Shown here piece after piece: positions 1 to 7,375 of a stretch of 64,000 bases of DNA. A program made the translations under genes and the position numbers. Within the stretch, counting starts at the first letter, position 1. Every line of letters begins with the position of its first letter. Source of the stretch: Bhargavaea cecembensis DSE10. GTDB taxonomy: Bacteria; Bacillota; Bacilli; Bacillales_A; Planococcaceae. A model generated the notes under the pieces. The model searched no databases. It saw only the letters and a program-made list of their open reading frames with translations, and was not told the DNA's origin. The DNA lies in contig NZ_AOFT01000007.1 in assembly GCF_000348905.1 (NCBI RefSeq), forward strand, positions 1 to 64,000, read 5' to 3'.

Positions 1-10
1 ACAAACGGTT

Positions 11-43
11 GAATGATGAAACCTGACGGCCGAATGGTGAAAC
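11..43. repeat. Two-unit 21-bp phased intergenic repeat (island A)
   Basis: The core GAATGATGAAAC (11-22) recurs as GAATGGTGAAAC (32-43), exactly 21 bp apart, with unrelated bases between. It lies just beyond the 3' end of the MFS gene and runs off the window edge, so the real array may be longer. The layout matches the other 20-21 bp phased islands in this window, but the core sequence is its own. Confidence 0.5.
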
Positions 44-59
44 CGAAAGCGGCGAGATC

Positions 60-1256
60 TCACACCTCGGGCTGTACCTGCAGGCCCGCCTTCTCCTTTT
101 TGCCGTGCATCGAGAAGTACAGCAGCGCCGAAACGAGCACGACCGCCGCCAGAATCAGATAAAGCGCACTAAAGCTCATGTACGCGATCAGGAAGCCAAT
201 CAGAAACGGGCCGAAACCGAGCCCCACATCAAGAGCGATGAAAAACGTCGACGTGGCAAGGCCCATGCGGTGCGATGGCGTGAGCTTCACCGCGACAGCC
301 TGCGTGCAGGATTGCATGTTTCCGAATCCGAGGCCGATCAGCACGCCGGAAGCAAGCAGCATCAGTCCGTTCTGCGCAGTCCCGAGCAGGACTAATCCGG
401 CTGCGAACAAGACAAACGCCGGATACATCACGGCATTCGCACCCTTTATATCCATCAGCCGTCCCGTGAACGGACGCGACAGCAGGACCGAGATGGAATA
501 CACGAGGAAGAAGAAACTTGCCGCTCTCACCAGGTCCAGCTCTATTGAATAATTGCCGATAAACGACAAAACGCCGGAATAGCAGAACGCGATGACCATG
601 GTCACGAGCGCGATCGGTATAGCGCGCGGCTCAACAATGCGGGAGAGGCTGAACTTTCTTTCATCCGCCGGGTCCGCCACAGCCTCCGATTCAGGAACAC
701 GCAAGAACAGTGCCACTGCCAGTCCGATGATGCTGACAGCGAGGCAAAGGCCGAAGATCGCCGTCATTCCGGTCTTGCCGCTCATGTAAAGTCCGATAAA
801 CGGACCGATCGCCGTGGCCAGCGTCGAGCTCATGCTGTAGTAGCCGATTCCCTCCCCCTTGCGCACCGCAGGGATGATCTGGGCAACTATCGTTCCTGTC
901 GCGGTGCTCGCCATGCCCAGCGCCGCTCCGTGAAGAAATCGCGTCAGCATGAGAAAGGCGATACCCAGTTGGATAAAGTACAGGGCAGCCGTCAAAGCAA
1001 ACAGGGCAAGCCCGATGAACAGGGTCTTCTTCCTTCCGAGCGTTTCAATACTGTGCCCGGTGAACAGCCGCCCTGCCAGCGCACCCACAATGAAGAGGCC
1101 GGTGACCAGTCCCGCCTCGCTTGCCGTGGCACCGTATTCATCAACGGCATAGATCCCAATGATGACCACCAGCAAGTAAAAGACCAGCGTCATCAGGAAA
1201 TTGACGCCGGATACAATGATAAAGTCCTTTGTCCAAAGCCTGCCGTCAGCTTTCAT
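60..1256 (-). CDS. MFS drug/metabolite transporter
   Basis: A 398-residue, 12-segment major facilitator protein of the inner membrane, probably a proton-coupled exporter; the substrate cannot be read. The family's loop 2-3 motif is visible as GRLFTGHSIETLGRKKTL, followed by FLHGAALGMASTATGT in the next helices. I start it at the ATG at 1256, 25 codons inside the longest frame, because GGGGGAGG lies just upstream and the protein then begins MKADGRLWTKDF before the first helix. Its start overlaps the end of the marR-like gene by 11 bases, so the two are co-translated and the regulator probably controls the pump. This arrangement is typical of MarR-governed efflux pairs. Confidence 0.88.
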   Translation of the reverse strand: MKADGRLWTKDFIIVSGVNFLMTLVFYLLVVIIGIYAVDEYGATASEAGLVTGLFIVGALAGRLFTGHSIETLGRKKTLFIGLALFALTAALYFIQLGIAFLMLTRFLHGAALGMASTATGTIVAQIIPAVRKGEGIGYYSMSSTLATAIGPFIGLYMSGKTGMTAIFGLCLAVSIIGLAVALFLRVPESEAVADPADERKFSLSRIVEPRAIPIALVTMVIAFCYSGVLSFIGNYSIELDLVRAASFFFLVYSISVLLSRPFTGRLMDIKGANAVMYPAFVLFAAGLVLLGTAQNGLMLLASGVLIGLGFGNMQSCTQAVAVKLTPSHRMGLATSTFFIALDVGLGFGPFLIGFLIAYMSFSALYLILAAVVLVSALLYFSMHGKKEKAGLQVQPEV

Positions 1257-1680
1257 CCCCGCCTCCCCCTTTCCGCACGAGATTGTTCCGGACTGCGGCA
1301 AGGAAACGATGCAGAAGCTCCTGATCCCCATGCCCGATCCCTTCCATGGCCTCGTCTTCCAACAGGGAAATCTTTTCCCGGCATTCCCGGTAAACGGTCA
1401 CGCCCTTTTCCGTCAGACGGATGATCTTTGTCCGCCGGTCCTTCCCGGGAATCTGCTCCACCACACCCTGCTCTTCCAGACGGTGGACCCTTCTCGTAAT
1501 CGATGGTTTTTCGACCCCGTAATAATTTGAAATCTCAACAAGCGTCGACGGTCCCTCACGCTCAATATAGAAAATGACCTGCCACAGCGAATACGAGAGT
1601 CCATGCGGCTCCAGCAATTGATTCAGCCTGGTGATCAGCGGACGGTAAACAGCAAGATACTGACGAAAGATCCCTTCCAA
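1246..1680 (-). CDS. MarR-family transcriptional regulator
   Basis: A 144-residue winged-helix regulator of usual MarR length. The DNA-binding part spans roughly residues 45-95, with the recognition helix in KPSITRRVHRLEEQGVV and the wing in PGKDRRTKIIRLT, which carries the conserved D-R-R. The start is a TTG at 1680 placed about nine bases after GGGAGG. MarR proteins bind short palindromes as dimers and usually let go when a phenolic or other ligand binds. The perfect inverted repeat just upstream of the ribosome site and the overlapping MFS gene suggest an autoregulated efflux pair. The ligand is unknown. Confidence 0.9.
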   Translation of the reverse strand: MEGIFRQYLAVYRPLITRLNQLLEPHGLSYSLWQVIFYIEREGPSTLVEISNYYGVEKPSITRRVHRLEEQGVVEQIPGKDRRTKIIRLTEKGVTVYRECREKISLLEDEAMEGIGHGDQELLHRFLAAVRNNLVRKGGGGDES

Positions 1681-1695
1681 AAACCGATGCCTCCC

Positions 1696-1710
1696 ATTTA
1701 CTATCTAAAT
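1696..1710. promoter_or_regulatory. Candidate MarR operator
   Basis: ATTTACTATCTAAAT is an inverted repeat with perfect 5-base arms and a 5-base centre, lying immediately upstream of the GGGAGG ribosome site of the marR-like gene. A palindrome at this place is what an autorepressing MarR protein would bind. This is inference from position and symmetry. Confidence 0.45.
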
Positions 1711-1780
1711 GATTAATTAAGGTAACTATGAAGGAAACGAAAAGTGCTGTCAACGAAACGCGGGAGGATGGTCGCGATGT

Positions 1781-1824
1781 ATAGTGAGACGTTGATGATC
1801 TTCATTGGGACGTTGACGATTCAG
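1781..1824. repeat. Two-unit 21-bp phased intergenic repeat (island F)
   Basis: GACGTTGA occurs at 1788-1795 and 1809-1816, 21 bp apart, within similar flanks. Read on the other strand the units carry TCAACGTCTCA and TCAACGTCCCA, the same core as the four-unit island at 19847-19930, so this is an inverted relative of that array. It lies in the divergent gap between the marR-like gene and the Bcr/CflA-type gene. Confidence 0.5.
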
Positions 1825-1851
1825 CCCGCCGATGAACTGTAATGACTTAAC

Positions 1852-1882
1852 TTCACACAAAAGGGAATGATTCTTTTATAAT
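1852..1882 (+). promoter_or_regulatory. Possible promoter of the Bcr/CflA-type gene
   Basis: A perfect TATAAT lies at 1877-1882; the best -35 is TTCACA at 1852-1857 with a 19-base spacer, which is long. GAGGAG follows at 1892-1897. The -10 is strong, the -35 weak. Confidence 0.4.
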
Positions 1883-1912
1883 GGGCCAGACGAGGAGTGA
1901 TGACCTATCAAC

Positions 1913-3133
1913 CTGCAACAAGACAGACTACATAATCCGACCGGAAAAACCCGGATCGGACTGGCGCTCGTCCTCGGGCTCCTCGCCATACTCGGGCCTC
2001 TAAATATCGATATGTATCTTCCGAGCTTCCCGGAGATTTCCCGGGATTTGGGCACAGGTGCCTCGCAGGTGCAGCTGAGTCTGACCGCCTGCCTGATCGG
2101 GCTTGCGCTCGGGCAGATCGTTGTCGGTCCGATCAGTGATGCACAGGGCAGGAGAAAGCCGCTGATCATCGGTACTTCCCTGTTCGCCCTGGCATCCGTC
2201 TTCTGCGCGCTCGCCCCCAATATCACGGTGCTCATCATCGCACGGTTCCTGCAGGGATTCACCGCTGCGGCGGGGGTTGTCCTGTCCCGTGCCGTGGTGC
2301 GGGATGTCTTCAGCGGGCGTGAGATGACGAAGTTCTTCTCGCTGCTGATGGTCATTAATGCCGTCGCACCGGTCGTCGCTCCCATGCTCGGGGGAGTGAT
2401 CCTTGCCATTCCTTCTGCAAGCTGGGAGACGATTTTCTATGCATTGGCTCTGATCGGCGTCCTGATCGTCGCAATCGTGGCCGCAAGGCTGAAGGAGACC
2501 CTGCCACCGGAAAACCGGATTCCAAGCTCCATCGGCTCCTCGGTTAAGACGATGGGCAGTTTGCTGAAGGACCGCTCCTTTATCGGCTACGCGCTTGTTG
2601 TCGGGTTTGTCCATGGCGGGAGTTTCGCCTACGTCTCGGGCACGCCTTTTGTTTACCAGCAGATCTACGGCGTGTCCCCCCAAGTCTTCAGCATCCTGTT
2701 CGGGATCAACGGTGTAGCCATCATCACCGGAAGCTTCATCATCGGGCGGTTCGGCGGAATCGTCTCCGAGAAAAAGCTGCTGCAGGCAGCCGTGACCATT
2801 GCTGCAGCTTCAACGTTCATCCTGCTGATCATGACCATCATCAAAGGGCCGCTGGCGTCGCTGGTGATCCTGATCTTCATCTACATGACCACGATGGGCA
2901 TGATCATCACCAGCACCTTCACGCTCGGGATGGCCAAGCAGGGCGGCCGTGCCGGAAGCGCCAGTGCCGTTCTCGGCATGCTCCCCAGCCTGCTCGGCGC
3001 AGCCTTCACCCCACTGTCCGGCATTGCCGGCGCAACAGCCGTCCCGATGGGGGCCACCCTTTTCGGCACCTCCCTCATCGGCCTGATCGCCTTTTTCACA
3101 CTGGTCAGGAAGGACAGCGAAGAAGAGGACTAA
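1913..3133 (+). CDS. Bcr/CflA-type MFS multidrug transporter, non-standard start
   Basis: An MFS exporter of the Bcr/CflA drug-resistance type with 12 membrane segments. Motif A reads GPISDAQGRRKPLIIG, and the first helix continues in frame upstream of the first ATG (2012) as LALVLGLLAILGPLNIDMY, which the family has. Coding therefore begins before 2012. The frame opens after a TGA at 1901, leaving no ATG, GTG or TTG before 2012. CTG at 1913 is my choice; ATC at 1907 is closer to the GAGGAG. The well-placed ATG at 1900 is in another frame and stops after 11 codons. Either a rare start codon is used or one base has been lost or gained near the start. Confidence 0.75.
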   Translation: MQQDRLHNPTGKTRIGLALVLGLLAILGPLNIDMYLPSFPEISRDLGTGASQVQLSLTACLIGLALGQIVVGPISDAQGRRKPLIIGTSLFALASVFCALAPNITVLIIARFLQGFTAAAGVVLSRAVVRDVFSGREMTKFFSLLMVINAVAPVVAPMLGGVILAIPSASWETIFYALALIGVLIVAIVAARLKETLPPENRIPSSIGSSVKTMGSLLKDRSFIGYALVVGFVHGGSFAYVSGTPFVYQQIYGVSPQVFSILFGINGVAIITGSFIIGRFGGIVSEKKLLQAAVTIAAASTFILLIMTIIKGPLASLVILIFIYMTTMGMIITSTFTLGMAKQGGRAGSASAVLGMLPSLLGAAFTPLSGIAGATAVPMGATLFGTSLIGLIAFFTLVRKDSEEED

Positions 3134-3138
3134 GTGCG

Positions 3139-3180
3139 ACACTCCCTCGCCAAATCATCCTTGGAGGGGGAGTGTTTGTG
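3139..3180 (+). terminator. Rho-independent terminator
   Basis: ACACTCCC at 3139-3146 pairs with GGGGAGTGT at 3167-3175, extended by CCAA/TTGG near the loop, and is followed by a T-rich stretch. It closes the MFS gene five bases after its stop. Confidence 0.75.
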
Positions 3181-3194
3181 TTTAACGAACTCGG

Positions 3195-3261
3195 AATACG
3201 TCAAAGCGTAATTTTTAATACGTTTTAATTAATTTTCAGTTGCATTTAAGCGTAATACAAT
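3195..3261 (+). promoter_or_regulatory. Promoter/operator region of the HTH-F1beta gene
   Basis: An A+T-rich stretch that stands out from its GC-rich surroundings. TACAAT at 3256-3261 can act as a -10, with TTTTCA at 3233-3238 as a weak -35 at 17 bases. Two short words are each repeated: AATACGT at 3195 and 3217, and AAGCGTAAT at 3204 and 3248, the second copy touching the -10. Such doubled sites could be the operator of the HTH protein encoded just downstream. This is inference. Confidence 0.4.
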
Positions 3262-3293
3262 TTACACTTCAAAGTAAGAAAGGGGTGTTTGAA

Positions 3294-4343
3294 ATGGATG
3301 ACTTGCGGTTGAATGTCGGTCTGCTGCGGAGGAAGGTCCCGAACCTGACAAGTGCGGCCCGGCAGGTCGGGCTTCGTCCGGCGACCGTATCGAACCTGTG
3401 CACGGGCAAGATCCCCGTAGGGCGGGCCGAGGTACGGACACTGGCAGCACTCGCATCATTGGCCAACTGCACATTGGATGATCTGATTATCAGGGGGGAG
3501 AAGATCGAAATGATTGAGACGAAGATCAAGACGCTGGATTTGTTTGCGCCTCTTGCCAAAGGCGGTACCGTCGGTCTCGTTGCGCGTCCGGGGATGGGCC
3601 AGCTGGTCGTATTGGCGGAACTGCTTTACCGGCTGAAGCAGGATGGTTATCAGACCATCCTGCTCATGCCGGAGGGCGAGCACCGCGGAGTGGAGGATCT
3701 TTCAGAGAACGTGGATATCATCACCCATTCGATCGGGGAAACCAGCCGTAAAATCACCGAGCTGGGCGGTGACCGGGAATTGATCTTCGTCGCTGACCGG
3801 ACCCATGTCATCACCGGAGGCATCCAGGAACTCCAAGAGAACCTCGAGGATAAAGGCATCCATTCCGTGACTACGTTCCTCGTCGACCTGACCGGCGACG
3901 TGGTGGATGAGAACCTGCCTTACGGTCCGCTTGAGACGCTGTGGCAGTTTGACGCCGACCTGGTGGCCAGGCACCGCTACCCTGCTGTCAGCCCCCTGGG
4001 ATCCGTGTCCTCTGTTCTTGAAGGGGCCCATCTGGATCAGGAACACTTTGCCGTCCAACAGAAAGCCCTGAAACTCCTCCGCCGCTACCGGGAGCTTCGT
4101 TCCCTGGTGGCAGTCGGCGGAATCGACCGGTTACCGGCATCCGAACTGCAGACCTTCCGGAGGGGCGAGCGTCTGGAGGCGTATCTGACCCAGCCGTTTT
4201 ACGTTACAGAGGCCTTCACGAAGAAGCCGGGAGCATCCGTCAGCCTCCAGGAAACGCTGCATGATGTGAAAGAGATCATGAACGGCGCAGCCGATTCCAG
4301 AGAAGTCGCCGAGCTGGAGCTGATCGGCAGCCTGCAGTCCTAA
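3294..4343 (+). CDS. HTH protein fused to a degenerate F1-ATPase beta-like domain
   Basis: A 349-residue protein in two parts. Residues 17-40 form a Cro/C1-type helix-turn-helix (TSAARQVGLRPATVSNL). From residue 75 it follows the F1-ATPase beta subunit: ETKIKTLDLFAPLAKGG resembles the beta segment ETGIKVxDLLAPYxKGG, RYPAVSPLGSVSSVL (228-242) resembles the YPAVDPLxSTSRxL segment, and AYLTQPFYVTEAFTKKPG (296-313) resembles the C-terminal segment. The P-loop GGAGVGKT is replaced by ARPGMGQL (97-104), losing the Lys and Thr that bind ATP phosphate; the DELSEED region reads IDRLPASELQ, and about 50 residues around Walker B are missing. It may sense a nucleotide or only fold like beta; hydrolysis is unlikely. 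The ATG at 3294 follows an AAAGGGG site. Function unknown. Confidence 0.8.
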   Translation: MDDLRLNVGLLRRKVPNLTSAARQVGLRPATVSNLCTGKIPVGRAEVRTLAALASLANCTLDDLIIRGEKIEMIETKIKTLDLFAPLAKGGTVGLVARPGMGQLVVLAELLYRLKQDGYQTILLMPEGEHRGVEDLSENVDIITHSIGETSRKITELGGDRELIFVADRTHVITGGIQELQENLEDKGIHSVTTFLVDLTGDVVDENLPYGPLETLWQFDADLVARHRYPAVSPLGSVSSVLEGAHLDQEHFAVQQKALKLLRRYRELRSLVAVGGIDRLPASELQTFRRGERLEAYLTQPFYVTEAFTKKPGASVSLQETLHDVKEIMNGAADSREVAELELIGSLQS

Positions 4344-4497
4344 AGTGCCCGGTGAAGCCCCTGTGCTCCACTCCCCGCCCATTCTGTTGTATACTGATGG
4401 AATACTGACGACCATTCTTAAGTTTATATAGACCATCCAGCGCGAGAAGATTTCTTTTGCCGGATGTATTCCAATCAGAAACGAGCAGGTGAATTGT

Positions 4498-4890
4498 TTG
4501 ATCGAAATCAAAACATCTACACTAAGCGACGGAGAATTCAACAGAGGGGTATTTGCCACGTGCGATATCCAAAAAGGTACGCTGATCCACCAGGCTCCTG
4601 TGATCGCCTACCCGAACGATCAGCATGAACACATTGAACGGACGCTTCTGGCTGACTATGCGTTTGAGTACGGACTCAACCACACCGCCATCCTTCTCGG
4701 TTATGGGATGCTGTTCAACCACTCTTACCGGCCGAATGCGGACTATGAGATCAGCTTCGAGAACCAGACGTTCAACTTCTACGCCCACACCGCCATCAAA
4801 ACCGGGGAAGAGATTCTCATCAACTACAACGGTGACGTGGACGACCAGGAACTGCTATGGTTTGACCGGGAAGAAGAGAATAAAGCCTGA
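4498..4890 (+). CDS. Small SET-domain protein
   Basis: A 130-residue protein consisting of a SET domain and little else. The opening GEFNRGVFAT, the motif LFNHSYRPNADYE that forms the pseudoknot and AdoMet pocket, and the closing GEEILINYNG are all present. SET proteins transfer methyl groups from AdoMet to lysines. The post-SET cysteines of eukaryotic enzymes are absent, and the bacterial substrate is unknown. I start at TTG 4498, six bases after AGGTGA; GTG 4489 is possible but overlaps that site. It stands 154 bases after the HTH-F1beta gene on the same strand and ends at a strong terminator. Confidence 0.8.
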   Translation: MIEIKTSTLSDGEFNRGVFATCDIQKGTLIHQAPVIAYPNDQHEHIERTLLADYAFEYGLNHTAILLGYGMLFNHSYRPNADYEISFENQTFNFYAHTAIKTGEEILINYNGDVDDQELLWFDREEENKA

Positions 4891-4904
4891 AATCACTGTT
4901 TATA

Positions 4905-4939
4905 GCCCGTGTGCCGGAATCCGGCGCACGGGCTTTTTT
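4905..4939 (+). terminator. Rho-independent terminator
   Basis: A 13-14 bp GC-rich stem (GCCCGTGTGCCGG with CCGGCGCACGGGC) with a tiny loop and six T residues follows the SET gene and separates it from nos. Confidence 0.9.
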
Positions 4940-5039
4940 GCGTCCGGAGCTCCGGAGAATCGTTCACCAAACCTCCACGGCCTCACCGCAGTTTGGCCGG
5001 ATGCCCGTGCTACACTTTGGGTAATGGAGGTTGAGGCGA

Positions 5040-6140
5040 ATGAAACAGGTGATCACGGACAACTTGCTGATGACGAAGGCCGGACAGTTTATCAGGGAAT
5101 GCTACGGGGAGCTTGGAATCCCGGAGGACCGGCAGGAAGAACGGATCCGGGAAATCCGGTCGGAAGTGGAAGCCACCGGCACATATGTCCACACGTCCGC
5201 TGAGCTGACGCACGGGGCCAGGATGGCGTGGCGCAACAGCAACCGCTGCATCGGGCGCCTGCTCTGGCACACCCTGCATGTTATCGATGCCCGCCATGTC
5301 CGCACTGCAGAAGATGCATTTGGACAGCTGATGGACCATATCCGATTTGCCACGAACGGCGGAAAGATCCGCTCCACGATCACCGTCTTCCCGCCGCGGA
5401 AACAGGGGACCGACCCGCTCCGCATCCTGAATCACCAGCTGATCCGCTACGCCGGTTATGAGACGGGCGATGACGTCACCGGCGATCCGGCATCCCTCCG
5501 GTTCACCCGTCTGTGCGAAAATCTCGGATGGCAGGGGGAAGGCACGCCGTTTGACGTCCTCCCCCTCGTCATCAGGGAAGACGGAAAAGAGCCGGAGCTG
5601 TTCCGGATTCCGGATGATGCCGTAATGGAAGTGCCGATCACCCATCCGGATAACGATGGATTCAGAGAGCTTGGACTGAAATGGTATGCCGTCCCGATGA
5701 TCTCAGATATGCTGCTCGAGATCGGCGGGATCGAGTATCCGATGGCACCGTTCAACGGCTGGTACATGGGCACGGAGATCGGCGCGAGGAACTTAGCGGA
5801 CGAGGACCGCTATGATTTCCTGCCGGCTGTAGCGGACGTGTTTGGCCTGGATACTTCCTCTAACCGGTCTCTCTGGGTCGACCGGGCCCTCGTCGAGCTG
5901 AACATCGCCGTGCTGCATTCCTACCGGCAGGCCGGCGTCACGCTGGTCGACCATCACACGGCGGCCGAGCAGTTCCGGAAGTTCGAAGAAAATGAGCAAA
6001 AGGAAGGCCGTTCTGTCACCGGAAACTGGTCCTGGCTCATTCCGCCCCTGTCCCCGGCCTCGACGCATATCTTCCACAAACCGTACAACAATGAGAAGCT
6101 GACGCCGAACTATTTTTATCAGGACCCTCCTGAACTCTGA
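5040..6140 (+). CDS. nos: Bacterial nitric oxide synthase oxygenase
   Basis: A 366-residue heme-thiolate enzyme that oxidises L-arginine through N-hydroxyarginine to citrulline and NO. The proximal heme Cys is in [15 protein letters not shown] (around residue 60), and the substrate and pterin region shows [19 protein letters not shown]. The C-terminal block with [17 protein letters not shown] is intact. As in other Gram-positive NOS proteins there is no reductase domain, so electrons come from separate flavodoxin-type partners, not found here. The length matches the Bacillus enzymes. I start at ATG 5040, nine bases after GGAGG, rather than TTG 5031. It is flanked by terminators and appears monocistronic. 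The product is linked to oxidative-stress and antibiotic protection in Bacillus. Confidence 0.96.
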   Translation: MKQVITDNLLMTKAGQFIRECYGELGIPEDRQEERIREIRSEVEATGTYVHTSAELTHGARMAWRNSNRCIGRLLWHTLHVIDARHVRTAEDAFGQLMDHIRFATNGGKIRSTITVFPPRKQGTDPLRILNHQLIRYAGYETGDDVTGDPASLRFTRLCENLGWQGEGTPFDVLPLVIREDGKEPELFRIPDDAVMEVPITHPDNDGFRELGLKWYAVPMISDMLLEIGGIEYPMAPFNGWYMGTEIGARNLADEDRYDFLPAVADVFGLDTSSNRSLWVDRALVELNIAVLHSYRQAGVTLVDHHTAAEQFRKFEENEQKEGRSVTGNWSWLIPPLSPASTHIFHKPYNNEKLTPNYFYQDPPEL

Positions 6141-6172
6141 AAGGGACCCATCCGCTGATGGGTCCCTTTTCC
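6140..6172. terminator. Bidirectional terminator
   Basis: AAAGGGACCCATC (6140-6152) and GATGGGTCCCTTT (6157-6169) form a 13-bp stem with a 4-base loop. It has A and T runs on both sides and serves both nos (+) and the reductase gene (-). Confidence 0.88.
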
Positions 6173-6173
6173 G

Positions 6174-7154
6174 TTACAGTTTTACAACCGTCCGTCCCCG
6201 GACCTTCCCTTCCAGGATGGCCTCGAGCACTTCCGGCAGCTCTTCCAGTGAGACTTCATTGACCAGGTCGCCGTCCAGCACGGTCGGCTTGTATTCTCCG
6301 CTTAACAGCTCCCACACCTTCAGCCGCCGGTCCATCGGGCACTGCACGGAGTCGATTCCGAGCCAGTTGATGCCCCGCGAGATAAACGGCAAGACCGTCG
6401 TCCGGACGTCGATGCCGCCGGTCAGGCCTGAAGTCGCGACCGACCCGCTGTACTTCAGGGTGCTCAGGATGTACTGAAGGGTTTTACCGCCGACCGGGTC
6501 GACCGCTCCGGCCCACATTTCTCCCCGGACCGGTGCTCCGTCTTCATCGACCACTTCGTTTCGGGGGATGACTTGGCTTGCCCCGATCGATTTCAGATAA
6601 GCCTCCTCATCTGACTTGCCGGTGCTGGCCGTCACCTCATAGCCCCGCTTGGCCAGGATGTTCACCGCAATGCTGCCGACGCCGCCCGTGGCACCCGCGA
6701 CAAGGACCGGCCCCTTGTCCGGCGTCAGCCCGTTCTCTTCAAGCCGAAGGACGGAAAGGGCAGCGGTAAACCCGGCTGTCCCGAGAATCATGGACTCCCG
6801 CAGCGACAGCCCTTCCGGTAGCGGCACGACCCAATCCGCCGGCACGCGCGCCACTTCGCTAAACCCGCCGAAATGCCCGGTCCCCAGATCGTAGCTGGTC
6901 ACAATCACCTCATCACCCGGCTTAAAGCGACCGTCCGACGACTCCATCACCGTCCCGGCCAGGTCGATCCCCGGCACCATCGGATAAGAGCCGACCATCC
7001 GCTTCTTCACGGCGACCAGGCCATCCTTGAAGTTCACACTGGAATAGGCCACCCGGACGGTCACCTCCCCTTCAGGCAAGTCCCCCATGCCCAGCTGTCT
7101 GATCTCAGGGCGTGACTGCCCGTCCTTCAATACCATCGCCTGGAATGTGCTCAT
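6174..7154 (-). CDS. YhdH/YhfP-family NADPH oxidoreductase (acrylyl-CoA reductase type)
   Basis: A 326-residue medium-chain dehydrogenase/reductase without catalytic zinc. The N-terminal GroES-like part contains YSSVNFKDGLV and the Rossmann part contains LVAGATGGVGSIAVNILAKRGY, the NADP site. The family includes AcuI, which reduces acryloyl-CoA to propionyl-CoA, and YhdH/YhfP quinone-reductase-like proteins of unsettled substrate. I start at ATG 7154 (MSTFQAMVL), nine bases inside an upstream ATG that sits too close to AAAGGATGG. It faces nos across a shared terminator and is divergent from the cysteine-rich gene. Confidence 0.9.
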   Translation of the reverse strand: MSTFQAMVLKDGQSRPEIRQLGMGDLPEGEVTVRVAYSSVNFKDGLVAVKKRMVGSYPMVPGIDLAGTVMESSDGRFKPGDEVIVTSYDLGTGHFGGFSEVARVPADWVVPLPEGLSLRESMILGTAGFTAALSVLRLEENGLTPDKGPVLVAGATGGVGSIAVNILAKRGYEVTASTGKSDEEAYLKSIGASQVIPRNEVVDEDGAPVRGEMWAGAVDPVGGKTLQYILSTLKYSGSVATSGLTGGIDVRTTVLPFISRGINWLGIDSVQCPMDRRLKVWELLSGEYKPTVLDGDLVNEVSLEELPEVLEAILEGKVRGRTVVKL

Positions 7155-7375
7155 TTTTCCCATCCATCCTTTCTATCCGGCCAAAAGCCCGTATTCAGTA
7201 GAAGCATAGCCATAAGATCCTGCTCATGCAAACAACCCGGTTCGTTCCGATAGCCGAAGATTTACCTTTCATAGTTGTTTGGACCACGTGGAGTAAAAAA
7301 AGATACATATGATGAAGTGACTGAAGTTGCTACAATTTTGGTCCCCCGATAAGACGACAGAGAGGAGGACTTTCG

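Noticed and set aside
7269-7336. A sporulation promoter before the Cys-rich gene
   Set aside because: CATATGAT resembles a sigma-K/E -10, but no matching -35 lies at the right distance. TACAAT closer to the gene is as good, so neither was called.
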